Source: Phocoena phocoena (lineage: Eukaryota > Chordata > Mammalia > Artiodactyla > Phocoenidae). Taken from it: a stretch of 64,000 nucleotides of DNA. Made by a program: the position numbers and the translations under genes. The notes under the pieces were generated by a model, which was given only the letters and a program-made list of their open reading frames with translations, did not search any database and was not told the origin of the DNA. Below are positions 35,301-48,800 of this stretch, piece after piece. Positions within the stretch are counted from its first letter, which is position 1, and the number at the start of each line of letters is the position of its first letter. The DNA is taken from positions 164,709,270 to 164,773,269 of the forward strand of contig NC_089220.1 of NCBI RefSeq assembly GCF_963924675.1, written 5' to 3'.

Positions 35301-38300
35301 GTAAAATAGACATGATAATAGGGCTTACTTCCTAGGTTTGTTATGAGAGTTCAGTGAATTAATATGGAAAATAAGTTCTTAAAACAGTGCATGCACAAAA
35401 TAACATATAATATAAGCTACTTTTATTATTGTTGTTGTTATGATGGTATTCCTACTATGTATTCAAGCCTAGAATGAATATTATGAGAGCTAGTATTGTG
35501 ATTTATTTATTTGGAGATAATGTCAGAAATCTGGATTTGCAGCCCTTCATGAATGGGAGGCCCTAGCCAAATGGCCTTCCTAGCTCACCTAGCCCTGAAG
35601 TAAAGTTCAGTTGGAATCAGAGAAAAAAACATCGGAAGACTTGATTGAGAGGAAAGGACTGAACTGAGCCCTGAAAGATAGGATGTGCAAAGGCTGTGTG
35701 GGAGGGACCCAGCTCCCCAACACCTGCCTCCCTGCCATGTGCTAGGTAGGCATTATACTCTGTGCTTTACAACCTCTCTCTGCGTTCATGACGTCACGCA
35801 GCTAGTGTTTGCCAAATCAGGGCTTTAAACTCTGGTTCTCCAAAGCCTTTCTTATTTCCATGCTAAGCTGCTACTTTGATAATTACAGGTTGTATTATAC
35901 TGTGCCTTAGCCAGTTAGATGCTGCTTGATATCCCATTAGTTTTTAGTGGATGATTTTGTTGTTGTTGTTTTACTGATATATTCTCCTGAATTTTCCTAT
36001 CTGCGTATATGCTGAATGGTATGCTTGCCTTTTAACTTAAAATTTGCTGATTTCTGTTTTCTCATAACGTAGGTGTAATGTCTTTGCTGAGGCCTCTTCT
36101 TCTGGATGTGGTCCCAACAATTCAACAGACTGCTGCTTTGGCTCTGGGGAGACTGGCTAATTATAATGATGACCTAGCAGAAGCAGTAGTGAAGGGCAAC
36201 ATTCTTCCACAGCTTGTTTATTCATTGGCAGAACAGAATGTAAGCATTTTTAAAAACTAAGTTATATGTTTTTTTGTTTGTTGTGGATTTTTTAAAAAAT
36301 TGGTAGTTTGGGTACAGTTGCAAGTTTGTAGGCATAGAATTATTAGGATGTTAATACAACCTTCAATTCTTTGAACTGCATGTAATAATACTTTTAGGGT
36401 ATTTTACTTTGGGGCTGATAGGCAGCTTTTCTCCATTACTGTTAATATAAGGAGAAAACATATTATAATTTTTAATGGAATTATGCATAAAGCAGTATTT
36501 CTCAGCATGGGTTTATTCAAGTTATAGGATCAGTCTTAGAAAGGTGTATGGGGCCCTGGGCAAATAAGTTATATACAATGGTGAAATCTGGTTAATGGAC
36601 AATGTAAGAGACAGCTTTGAAGCAAGGGGGAGAGAAGCATCCAAAAGGAAGGAGAATACGTGTAATGGAAGGTTTGACAAAGAATTTTTTTCCAAGTATG
36701 CAAGCATGTCAGCGCTTTTAAGGGCCATATAAGAGCGCCTCCATTGTTTTTTTCATCCTGTCTGGTTCCCTCTATGTTTCTAACAATAGATAAGGATCTT
36801 CCTCTACATAGGGTCTTGGACTGTTCATTCCATCCTGCTAGTTTATCATAACCTAGGGATGTATCTTTCTTGACATGTCTTTAAGATTAAATTCCTATTT
36901 GTTGTAACCAAAGGACAAACAATACAATTTAAAAAATGGGGGTGGGGTTTCCCTGGTGGCGCAGTGGTTAAGAATCCGCCTGCCAATGCAGGGAACACGG
37001 GCTTGAGCCCTGGTCCGGGAAGATCCCACATGCCAAGGAGCAACTAAACCTGTGCGCCACAACTACTGAGCCTGCGCTCTAGAGCCCGCGAGCCACAACT
37101 ACTGACCCTGTGCGCCTAGAGACCGTGCTCTGCAACAAGAGAAGCCACCGCAATGAGAAGCCTGTGCACCGCAATAAAAAGTAGCCCCTGCTCGCCGCAA
37201 CTAGAGGAAGCCCGCATGCAGCGATGAAGACCCAATGCAGCCAAAAATAAATAAAATCAAATCTTAAAAAAAACCACACCAAACATAATGAGATAGCACT
37301 CTACCTACTAGGATGGCCATAAAAAATAAGAGAAAGAAAGAAAGGAAAATAATAATAAAAGTGTTAGTGAAGGTATGGAGAAGTTTTGTAAAATCGTGCA
37401 GCTGCTATGGAAAACAGTTCGGCACTTCCTCAGCAAGTTAAACATAATTACCGTATGACCCAGCAGTTCTACTCCTAGTTATGTTTCTGAAGGAATTGAA
37501 AACAGGTGTTCAAACAAAACTTGTGCACAAATGTTCATAGCAGCATTATCCACGATAGCCAAAAGAATGACTAGATAAACAAAATGTTGTGTATCCATCC
37601 AATGGAATATTATCAGTTCATAACAAGGGATGAAATCATGATTTATTCTACAACATGGGTGAACCTTGAAAGCTTTGTGCTAACAGAAAGAAACCAGGCA
37701 AAGCTACATATTGTATGATTCCGTTTATATGAAATAGCCAGGATACGCAGATCCATCGAGATGGAAGCAGATGAATGGTTACCAGAGGCTGGGGGCGAGG
37801 AGGGAGTGAGAAGTGGCTCCTTAGCAAGTAGGAGGTTTCTTGTCGGAGTGATGAGAATATTCTAGAACTAGATAGGTGTGGTTGCACAACATTGTGAGTG
37901 CGCTAAATGCCATTGAATTGTACACTTTAACACGATTAAAATAGTAAATTTTATGTTACGTGTATTTACCAAAAAAAATCCTAATTGTTTAAAAATGTGC
38001 CTTATTTTTTTAGATTGGAGAGTAATTTGCTAATAACTGTCTTATCCCTAGGAGGAGTTACCGAAATTTTATTTTTCTTGTAGGCATTCCTTCTATCATC
38101 AAATGCTTGGACTCACCTCCTTCTCTGAGGGCAGGGTCTGTGTTTGGTGTCTCACATAGAAGGTTCTCAACAGAAGTTTTCTAAGTGTGAATGAGTACCC
38201 ATTAGCTGTAAAGAGACAAAAAGTACTAGGGCAGAGGTGAGGAGAAAGTGAGAATGTGAAGCATCATTCACAGGCTTCTGTCTCCTTCCCCTACCAGGCA

Positions 38301-41300
38301 TTTACCCCATTTTTCACAGGAGATTTAATATCTTCTTTATGAGGTACAAAGTCCTCTGGTTTTGCTTTTCCTTTCTTTTTTCTCTTTTTTTTTTAAAGGG
38401 TAATTCTTTTGGTGAGGAATTCTGGGAGAGAAGAGAGTTAGGGATTTTTTTTTTTTAAGCATCTTTATTGGCGTATAATTGCTTTACAATGGTGTGTTAG
38501 TTTCTGCTTTATAACAAAGTGAATCAGTTATACATATACATATGTTCCCATATGTCTTCCCTCTTGCGTCTCCCTCCCTCCCACTCTCCCTATCCCACCC
38601 CTCCAGGCTGTCACAAAGCACCGAGCTAATATCCCTGTGCCTTGCGGCTGCTTCCCCCTAGCTATCTACCTTACTACGTTTGTTAGTGTGTATATGTCCA
38701 TGACTCTCTCTCGCCCTGTCAAAGCTCACCCTTCCCCCTCCCCATATCCTCAAGTCCGTTCTCCAGTAGGTCTGCGTCTTTATTCCTGTCTTACCCCTAG
38801 GTTCTTCATGACATTTTTTCCCCTTAAATTCCATATATATGTGTTAGCATACGGTATTTGTCTTTTTCTTTCTGACTTACTTCACTCTGTATGACAGACT
38901 CTAGGTCTATCCATCTCATTACAAATAGCTCAATTTCATTTCTTTTTAAGGCTGAGTAATATTCCATTGTGTATATGTGCCACATCTTCTTTATCCATTC
39001 GTCCGATGATGGGCGCTTAGGTTGTTTCCATCTCCGGGCTATTTTAAATAGAGCTGCAATGAACATTTTGGTACATGACTCTTTTTGACTTTTGGTTTTC
39101 TCAGGGTATATGCCCAGTAGTGGGATTGCTGGGTCATATGGTAATTCTATTTGTAGTTTTTTAAGGAACCTCCATACTGTTCTCCATAGTGGCTGAACCA
39201 ATTCACATTCCCACCAGCAGTGCAAGAGTGTTCCCTTTTCTCCAGAGAGTTAGGGATTTGGAATGAGATCAGAGAGTGATATTCTAGGCACTGTAGTTAG
39301 TATTGACTACTGATGCCCAGTAAAGTGTGAATTTGAAAATTCCGCAATATAAAAAGTCAAATTAGCTTAAGGTAATGACAAGAAATGTGTCACCGTTATT
39401 TTTCCACAATTATGAGAAAATAATCTATGGGAAGCTACTCTAAAACTATTCTAATTTTTATAATGAAGTAGGAGATTTTTGGTTACTGACATGTAAAATT
39501 AGACTTTATAACAAATATCTTAATGCCTGTATATGTTGACATTTAAGAAACTAAAGAAATATATCAAGTCAAAACATCATTACTAACATAGCATATTTCT
39601 TATCTTGTCAATATATACTGATTTTGGAGATATAATATTTTAAAGTATACTTGATGTATTTTCTCTCACATAATTTTTTATTGAATCTTAATATTTTATC
39701 CTGCATAAATAGAATGCTTTCAAAACAGATGCTATAGTCATCTAGTCGCTTTTTTTTGTAGTCACTGTAAAGAAATAGAAACTTAGAATCTAAAATAGGG
39801 CATTAATTGGGCTCTATTAATGAAAGGTAGAGTTAGGAGACTTACTGTGTCATTATGCTAACCATAAAACAGGGAGTGTTATAGCCAAATACTTCCTCTA
39901 CATCTAATTTTTTTTTTAGCAATATGAAGAAAAACAGGTTAGTCTTGTGTTTCAGTTTTATTTCTTAATTTGATAAAATTTACACATAGAACATATTTTA
40001 AGTATGAAGTATTACTTGAAATTCACATAATGGTAAGTCATTTATATCTTTGTAAAAAAACAGTTCTAAGAAGGGATAAATAACAACGCACTGTCGGGCT
40101 GGTTTATTTGCCAGGAGGAGTTTAAAAATGTATCATGGGGCTTCCCTGGTGGCGCAGTGGTTGGGAGTCCGCCTGCCGATGCAGGGCACACAGGTTCGTG
40201 CCCCGATCCGGGAGGATCCCACGTGCCGCGGAGCGGCTGGGCCCGTGAGCCATGGCCGCTGAGCCTGCGCGTCCAGAGCTTGTGCTCCGCAACGGGAGAG
40301 GCCACAACAGTGAGAGGCCCGCGTACCGCAAAAAAAAAAAAAAAAAAGTATCATGAATATTTTGCCTTTATGTTAATCTGATGATTGCTAAGGGAGCCTC
40401 AGAACATAGTTGTTATTTCAGGATAACGTGGGACACCAGAAAGGTTAGTTGAGGTCATGCTTAGAGACTGAGGGCAAGTAAAGGAAACGAATTTGTTAGG
40501 TGACAGTTTAGTTGCATGCGCTAACAATCTAAGAGTTCCCATAGGGCAAACAAATATCTTTCACTGTAATGCACAAACATGAAATCTCATTATTTTATGA
40601 ATTTGTAGGAAATATAATGTTTATATTTTATTTTATACAATTTCCAAATGCATGTTTCAGAGTAAAACATTTGAAATGTATTTTAAGGCTTAAATCCTTT
40701 TAGTTCAGTTACTGAACAAAAGCAATGGGGGAAACATCAAAAAATCAAAATGATATTGCAGGATGTTTTTCATCTCTTACATTTAATAGCTATTGAGCTT
40801 TTTTTCTTAGTTTTATTTTTTATTTTATTTATTTATTTTTTGAGCTTTTTTTTTTTTAATATATCAATGTCATTTTAATGTTGGTTTTGGTCTATTTTAA
40901 CTTTTAGCTCAATTCACTTTGAGTTTTGTCTATTTATCCTTGTAGCGTTTTTACAAGAAAGCAGCTGCTTTTGTGTTACGAGCAGTTGGTAAACATTCTC
41001 CCCAACTAGCTCAGGCGATAGTGGATTGTGGAGCACTGGATACGCTGGTGATATGCTTGGAAGATTTTGACCCTGGAGTCAAAGAGGCTGCAGCCTGGGC
41101 ACTTGGCTATATTGCAAGACATAATGCAGGTAATGGGCCTTATTATAAAATAGGATTGTTAAAGTTTAGATTAATTAGGTAAATCTGGTTTTGCTTAGTA
41201 AACCATAGATATGCGAGGTCTTTTTTTTTTAATTTTTAATTTTTGGCTGCATTGGGTCTTTGGTGTGGTGCACGGGCTTTCTCTAGTTGTGGCGAGCGGG

Positions 41301-44300
41301 AGCTACTCTTCATTGTGGTGCTCGGGCTTCTCATCGCGGTGGCTTCTCTTGTTGCGGAGCATGGGCTCTAGAGCACAGGCTCAGTAGTTGTGGCTCGTGG
41401 GCTCTAGGGCTCTAGAGTGCAGGCTCAGTAGTGGTGGCGCACAGGCTTAGTTGCTCCGCGCCATGTGGGATCTTCCCGGACCAGGGCTCGAACCCGTGTC
41501 CCCTGCATTGGCAGGAAGATTCCCAACCACTGTGCCACCAGGGAAGTCCCAGATATGACGTCTTAATGATATTTCTATACATTATGGGAGATGAGTTTCA
41601 AATGATGGCCAAGTTGTTTGGATCACAAATTCACCAAAAAACCTATACATTTCAGTCTTTGTGTTAGTTAGCAAAAGAAAAATTTGAAGACAGAAAGGGA
41701 ATCAGGGGGATGTGGGGAGAATAAGATATTGATTAGATTCAAGGACCTTGGTAAATCGGTTCCGTTACAAAATTGTTTGAGTTTGTCACCCCTCAGGGGA
41801 CGTTGGGTCTTCACTCTCGCTTATGGTAGGGTGTTCCAAGCCAGCCAGGAGCCATGTTGTATGAGTGAATATTGTTGAAAAGATATGGATGTGGTAACTT
41901 GCTAGAACATATTTGTATTCAGCCTATAATCGTCAGGAAGGAGGAGAAAGAGAAGGAGCACCTTTTCTTATAAACTGAGCTCAATGAAGCCATCAAGAAG
42001 GGGCCAGGGGCTTCCCTGGTGGCGCAGTGGTTGAGAGTCCGCCTGCCAGTGCAGGGGACACGGGTTCGTGCCCCGGTCCGGGAAGATCCCACGTGCCGCG
42101 GAGCGGCTGGGCCCGTGAGCCATGGCCGCTGAGCCTGCGCGTCTGGAGCCTGTGCTCCGCAACGGGAGAGGCCACAACAGTGAAAGGCCCGCGTACCTCA
42201 AAAAAAAAAAAAAAGAAAAGAAAAAGAAGGGGCCTGGGCCTCTTGTGTGAAGGTTGTGCTGACACACCTGCTCAGTAAAAAATACATAGGGAACAAAATT
42301 GCTCCCACTACTTTACAGAAGTTGCTAAATAGTATGAACAAACAACACAAGAAAATAACAGTTTTAAGACAAACGTATGTAAAAGTGTAAACTTTGCTGG
42401 TAATCAAAGAACTGCGTATTAAAACATCAGTGAAAGTATCTTTTCCTACCTATTATTATTTGGGGGGAAAAAAGAGTAAAGCAGAAATATAACCAAGTGG
42501 TTAAGAGCATTGTGGCCTTAGGACAGGATCTGAGTTTGAGTCCAAGTTCTACTCCTTAGTTGCTGTGTAACCTTGGACACGGCTTTTAAACTTTTTGAAA
42601 CTTAACTTCTTCATCTGCAAGAGAGGAAGTACTACTTCAGAGATTTGTCGTGAGGATGATGAGATAGACCAATGCTTGGCACATGGTAAGTAATCAATAA
42701 ATGCAAAGTATGAATACTGTATTAATACTGAAGGTTTGAGAGGGCATGATGATGTTTCTGTCCACTGATGGAGGCACTCCAGATTGTATAAACTTGTGCA
42801 AAGGCATTTGGCAAAACTGATCTAAGCCATGAAAGAGTTCACGGTTACTCTAGAAAGCCTGATTTGGGAATTCTTCCTAAGGAAAGAATCCCACAGAACG
42901 AAGAAGCTGCATTCATGCAAATGTTATTGTAGTATTATTTCTAATATCAAAACCCCTCAAATATTTGGCAGGAATTTAGTGGTTAAATTATAGTAATTTA
43001 CTTAATGGAATCTCACTCAACAAATGAAAGGTAATTATGAATCCTACATGATAACATGGAAAAGTGATGATAATGTGAAAAAAAAGACAAAATTGCACAT
43101 TACAATTATAATAATATAAAAATAAATATGTGGACGTAGATTACAAGGACGTACATGTTTGTGCTACTAGGGTGATAGAATTAAGGATGTTTTTAATTTG
43201 TTTTCCAGATTTTTCAGTGTGTGTGCATGTATAAAATAATAGCTACCGTTTATCAAGTAATTACCGTGTGCCTGGCTCTGTGCAGTATGCTTTAGGATAT
43301 TATCTCATTTTGGCTACAGATACACTTAGGGCAGGTATTACTCTTGCTGTTAAAAAGAGGAAGAAAGTGGAACTTAGGATACCTGAAGTCATGTTAACGG
43401 TGGAACTAAAATTTGAGTCTAAATCTGTCTTGACTCCAAAACCATATGTCAACCCCTGTACCATACAGTTTCTTTAAGTACTCCTTGAAAGAGTTTTGAA
43501 GAAGAAACTCAAAACAGAAACAGGAAGTGGCTGTCCCATGGTTATGTTTAATTAGTTTTTTTTTTTAAGTTATTTATTTTATTTATTTTTGGCTGTGTTT
43601 GTTCTTCATTGCTGCGCACGGGCTTTCTCTAGTTGTGGCGAGCGGGGGCTATTCTTGGCTGTGGTGCGCGGGCACTATTCGTTGCGGTGCGCTGGCTTCT
43701 CATTGTGGTGGCTTCTGTTGTTGTGGAGCGCAGGCTCTAGGTGCGTGGGCTCTAGTAGTTGTGGCACACAGGCTCAGTAGTTGCAGCCCGCGGGCTGTAG
43801 AGCACAGGCTCAGTGGTTGTGGCGCACGGGCCTAGCTGCTCTGTGGCATGTGGGATCTTCCCAGACCAGGGCTCGAACCTGTGTCTGCTGCATTGGCAGG
43901 CGGATTCTTAAGCACCACGCCACCAGGGAAGTCCTTTAATTTGGTTTTTAAGTGATGACACTATTGGAGACAAAATAATAAAATGATATAAAAGTAAATT
44001 GAGAAAGAAAACCATTGTTTTGCTTAGAATGATTCAGAATTGGTATATGAAAATTATTTCTTTAATATCTGGATTTTGGTTTTCCAAGTAGCTTCACCTT
44101 AGGACTATTGTTTAACACTTGTTGATTGAGAAAACTAAAGCAATGTTTTAAATTAGAAGCTGGTTATCATGGGGGAAACTACATGAGTATATTTAGTATT
44201 TTTTTTTTTTTTTTTTTACTGTCAGAGGACTTTACGGCAAACAGATTGTAACATGAGTATTTTAGAGAGTGGTGCAAAAGGGCTTTGAGGACAACCATGC

Positions 44301-45757
44301 AGATACGCTCTGAGGCAGGTGCCCATAAGTAACCTTTCCATACCTCCCTTTTGTTGAACCTGAGGCTAAATGATTATAGTTCATAAATAGGCTCTGTCTT
44401 TGGGATTCTATTCCAATTTTTGGCTATAATCTCGCTCCCACATGGAATTCCCAGTGTAATTTCAATATTTCACAGTAGTTAGGGGCTTGGGACCCAGAAG
44501 CTCCCAGAAGAGATTACTGCATAGATTTCTCAGAAGGAAAGGGAATTGTTATCTAGTAAGCAGTAAGTCATCATTCACATCCTGAATATCAGTGAAAATA
44601 GAAGATTTACCTCCAAATAACCTGATTTCTTTCTTGGTGATCTCTTAAAAATGGAATATATTGAGATTAAAGGGATTCATTCAGTGTTTTCTTCTGGGTA
44701 TTCGTGGTAAGTTGTTTGATTAGATAGTTTAAGAAATATAAACCTTAAAGGAGGTGCAAAAAAAAAATGTACCTTTAAGCACAATAAGAAAGGAACCTTT
44801 AAGGAAAAATGTTTGTGTATAGGAAACAAAAATAAAGTAAGCATACAATTAGTAGAAGAGGGAAATCTATGGGCATCATCTGACTTTTCCTTATTTGAAA
44901 AATGCAATTTCTAAAAGTTACTTCTATGTATAGATTTTAAAGCATTTTACAGATAACCAAGGGAAACTGGGGGCTATCCACCAGAAATGGTGGTGGTGGT
45001 GGTTTTAACTTGGGGCAAATGGTCTCATTAAATGTCCACGCTTGACTCAGCAGGTACGGAATACAATTGATAATATGTACCTCTTACTCGGAAGATAAAT
45101 AAGCTACTTCTTTCTACTCTGGGCTCCTTAATAAAGGTTGAGGTAGAATTCTTCTCAGACTGGTTGTCCCTCTTCCTCCATCTTGCTACATTCTCCCACT
45201 CAGCAGAATTATTCTGGTTACATTTTTACCTAATCGGTGTCAAATCTCTCACTCTTTCCGAGGACTGATCTTACTTTTGGAGCTACAGGGGGCGAGGCAG
45301 GAGGAGTGGTGGGCTCTGCAGCCTCGGTGCTCCCACCGGTAGGGCCCAGGCGGGGGCTTCCTCGCGCTCAGGGCCCTCCTTCCTCGCTCCGCCTGGCAGC
45401 CTGGCTCTGGCCTTGCGCCTGTCAGTGGCACAGCAGCTTCGTGGAGGAGCGCCGCCAGCGAACTTGTGCGCGGCATGTGGCAGTCATCAGAGTACTTGGG
45501 ACAGAGGTGAGAGCAGCGGCCTGGCCGCAGCCTGAGGAAGGAGGGGCCACGTAAGTGTTTTGTAGGAAAGATCTTCCACATTTGGGCTGAAAACTATGTT
45601 TTCAGTGTTTGTTTAGGAGCTTTAGCTAAAAATTCTGTCTCGTAAACTTTGCCTCCTGTAAACCTTTGCTGTCTCAGAATAAACTTTGGCTGTTCTCAGT
45701 CCTGGCAAAGAGGAATACGTTTGATTAGGTGTTCTAAGACATTTTAATTATTAATAC

Positions 45758-45803
<46 letters not shown>

Positions 45804-48800
45804 ATATTAACATATAGGTGAGGAAACTGAAATAGAGAGGTTAAACGATTTATGCTGGTCAGACAGCCATTTATGGCAGAACTGCTTGGCAATTACTCAG
45901 AACCCTTCAGAGAGTCTTCCTTTTTATAATGTGAGAAAGGCAAGTGTATGAAAGCTCATCGTTCTTCATTTTAAGCTCCTTGTAGTATCTGGCAGCCTTG
46001 CCAGATACCTCTGTTTTTAATCCCTGATGACTGGTTTCCACATGTGTGACTATTCTTTCTCTCAGGGATATCATTTATATCCTAAATCAAGTGAGAGATT
46101 TCCCTTCCAGCTCAGTAGCAGTCAGGAGAGGAGATAGCTGCAGCCACAGATGAACAGGGCTTGCAGGAATTGGCTCATTCTCATACTACAGAAACGTCGA
46201 GTAGATTACAACCCGTTTACCAAATAGATAATGTAAGAAAGAAATCCAGACAGAGCTGGCTGGCCTGATTCTTTTCTATGTCGTATGTCAGTAGTTGCAG
46301 TATGCAGGCTCAGCAGTTGTGGCACGTAGGCTCCAGGGCCACAGGCTTCAGTAGTTACGGCTTGCGGGCTAGAGTGTAGGCTCAGTAGTTGTGGTGCATG
46401 GGCTTAGTTGCTCCGCAGCATGTGGGATCTTCCCGGACCAGGGCTCGAACCCGTGTCCCCTGCATTGGCAGGTGGATTCTTAACCACTGCGCCACAAGGG
46501 AATTCCCTAGAAAATTTTAAATTATACACGTGGCTCACATCCCATCTCACAGCACTGATTTAGAGCTCCTGTGCCTGCACTCTGTGTTTTGTGTGTGTGT
46601 GTGGGGGGGGTTTGTTGTTGTTAAAAGGCAATGTAGTGGTGATGCTGTGGTCTCAAAAAGTCACACTTAATATTCATGCTTATTAATCAGTATAACTGAG
46701 CAGTACATGTGTAGTAAGTTAAGGAATATGGAACTAAACTTACCATTTGGGGAGAAGTAAATGATGAGTCAACTTCGAGCAATCACTTACCGATGTAAGG
46801 GCTGAAATGTACTTTATAAGTGGCCAAACTACCAGGCTCGCACATTGTTGATGGGGCCACATACCGATAATCCCCTTTGGAAAACAATATTGCAGTCATA
46901 TTAGGTTGACCTTATGAAATTACCTATATTTGATTGGTTTTGACTTAACAAAAACAGCAGTTTCATGTGGTTTAATCTAAAAATATCAAGAACCTCAAAA
47001 AATGTCAACATTCTTCCCCTCAGGACCTTCACCTCTGTGCCTCTATCTTAAGTAAACACATACACGCACACACATATGTGTGAATGTGTGTATGTTTGTG
47101 TAACCTGTAGAGTATATTTGTATCAGTGCTTAGGACCCGTGGTAGCCAGCCTCCCAAATGCCCCTCAGAGATCCCATGTCCTGGCATTCTCACCCTTGTA
47201 CAGTCCCCTCCCACATCGTACCAGGATTGGTCTGTGTTACCACCAGAATGCTACAGAAGTGATGGTCTGTCACTTCTGAGAGTAGGTGACCAGCTCTGCA
47301 GGATCGAGGCTTCTGTTGTGGGGTTCTCTCATCACTCATTCTGAGGAAAGCCAGGTGCTGTGACATGAGGACACACTCAGGCAGCCTGTGGAAAGGCCCA
47401 TGTCATGAGGAGCTAAGGTCTTCGACAACCAGCAAGAAACCGGAGCTTCCTACAGCTACACTAGTGAGCTTGGAAGCAGATCCTACCCCAGTTGTGCCTT
47501 CAGATGACTGCATCCCCAGCAGACAGTGTGACAGCAACTTCATGAGAAACTCCAAGCCTGAACCCCCCAGCTAGGCTGCTCGTGGATTCCTGACCCACAG
47601 AAAATATGAGATAAGGAATGATGCTTTAAGCTGCTGAGTTTGGGTCATTTTGTATGTAGCAATGGATAACTAATAAATAAACGTAATCTTAATGCACAAA
47701 GAAGTTCACTGTACTGAACTTAAGAATGGCAAAGCCCCAAAGCAAACAAAACAATTAAGTGTCCTGAGTAGCTGGGGTGGGGGGGAGAGGTTAAGTAAAT
47801 TATGGAATATTTACTCAGTGGGATATCATGCAGTTATTAACAGTGTTGGGCTGGCTCATCCTCAGCAATAAAAGTGGACAGTGGCTTCCCTGGTGGCGCA
47901 GTGGTTGAGAGTCCACCTGCCAATACAGGGGACATGGGTTCGTGCCCCGGTCCGGGAGGATCCCACATGCCGCGGAGCGGCTGGGCCCGTGAGCCATGGC
48001 CGCTGAACCTGCGCGTCCGGAGCCTGTGCTCCACAATGGGAGAGGCCACAGCAGTGAGAGGCCCACGTACCGCAAAAAAAAAAAAAAAAAAAAAAGTCAG
48101 TGCTTCTAAAAAAAAAAAAAAGTGGACAGTTGAGGCCCACAGGTAGCTTCATTAACCACCCAGAGGTGGTCACCCCGAGAGCTGCTGACCGGGGACCACT
48201 TGTATAAAAACATCCTGTAAACTTTCTCACCATCCAGTGCTTCGTTTCTGTTTCCTCTGTCCTTTGTGTGTTCTTGTAGAGAATTCCACTGGGGCACTGC
48301 TAACCCTTTACTGTTTAGCCTCCTCCGTCAGCCTGAGCTTCTCGAAGGCAGGGACTTGCCTAAAACTGGGCTGGAACAAAGAACAAATGCCAGTGAAGTT
48401 CGAAAGTTTGAATAATAAAATCTGCATTTGCCATCTAAGGATTTTTTTTTCCCCCCAGCAGAATGCAGATTGTAGGTGGAATGAAACTACGATTGTTGCA
48501 ATATTATATAAAGCAAGTAGAAATGAATGGAAACATGTCTAGATACAAAAAGTGTATTTTGTAAAAGCTGATTCCAAGTAATTTATTATTTTCTTCATAC
48601 AAGAGCACTCCAGACCCTCTCTGTAACTTTGCCTTTTCAATTCAGCTTAGTCTCAGCTGTTGAGTAAAGTATAAAACTAAAAGCTGCTAAAATCAGGGTT
48701 TTAAAAATGGCTTTGTATCTTATGCTACCTGTGATCTTCCAAGGCCGTACCCAACTCTACCACTTCCCACCTTCTCTTTCTCTCGTCTCCACTTCTTGAC

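Larger units (their letters stand above)
18340..36072 (+). other. SPAG6: SPAG6 intron 2 (17.7 kb)
   Basis: The first 7 kb has only old remnants (L1-like 19430-19790, L2 and MIR near 22.6-23.1 kb). Young insertions begin at 25.8 kb and are listed one by one. Stretches without an entry, such as 19.8-22.6, 23.2-25.0, 26.8-28.4 and 34.4-35.2 kb, are AT-rich and show nothing I can name. Confidence 0.85.
36240..40945 (+). other. SPAG6: SPAG6 intron 3 (4.7 kb)
   Basis: Contains two CHR-type SINEs, an old L1 piece, an L2 tail and one young L1, each listed. 39.26-40.12 kb and 40.36-40.94 kb show only AT-rich sequence; the latter has T-rich runs near 40801-40860. Confidence 0.85.

Noticed and set aside
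40066..40381. Recurrent open frames in SINE copies (for example motif [20 protein letters not shown])
   Set aside because: The same peptides recur wherever a CHR SINE occurs, on both strands. They are repeat sequence, not genes.
45237..45581. Coding gene in the intron 4 CpG-rich block
   Set aside because: Open on both strands because of composition. Kept only as a possible promoter or first exon.
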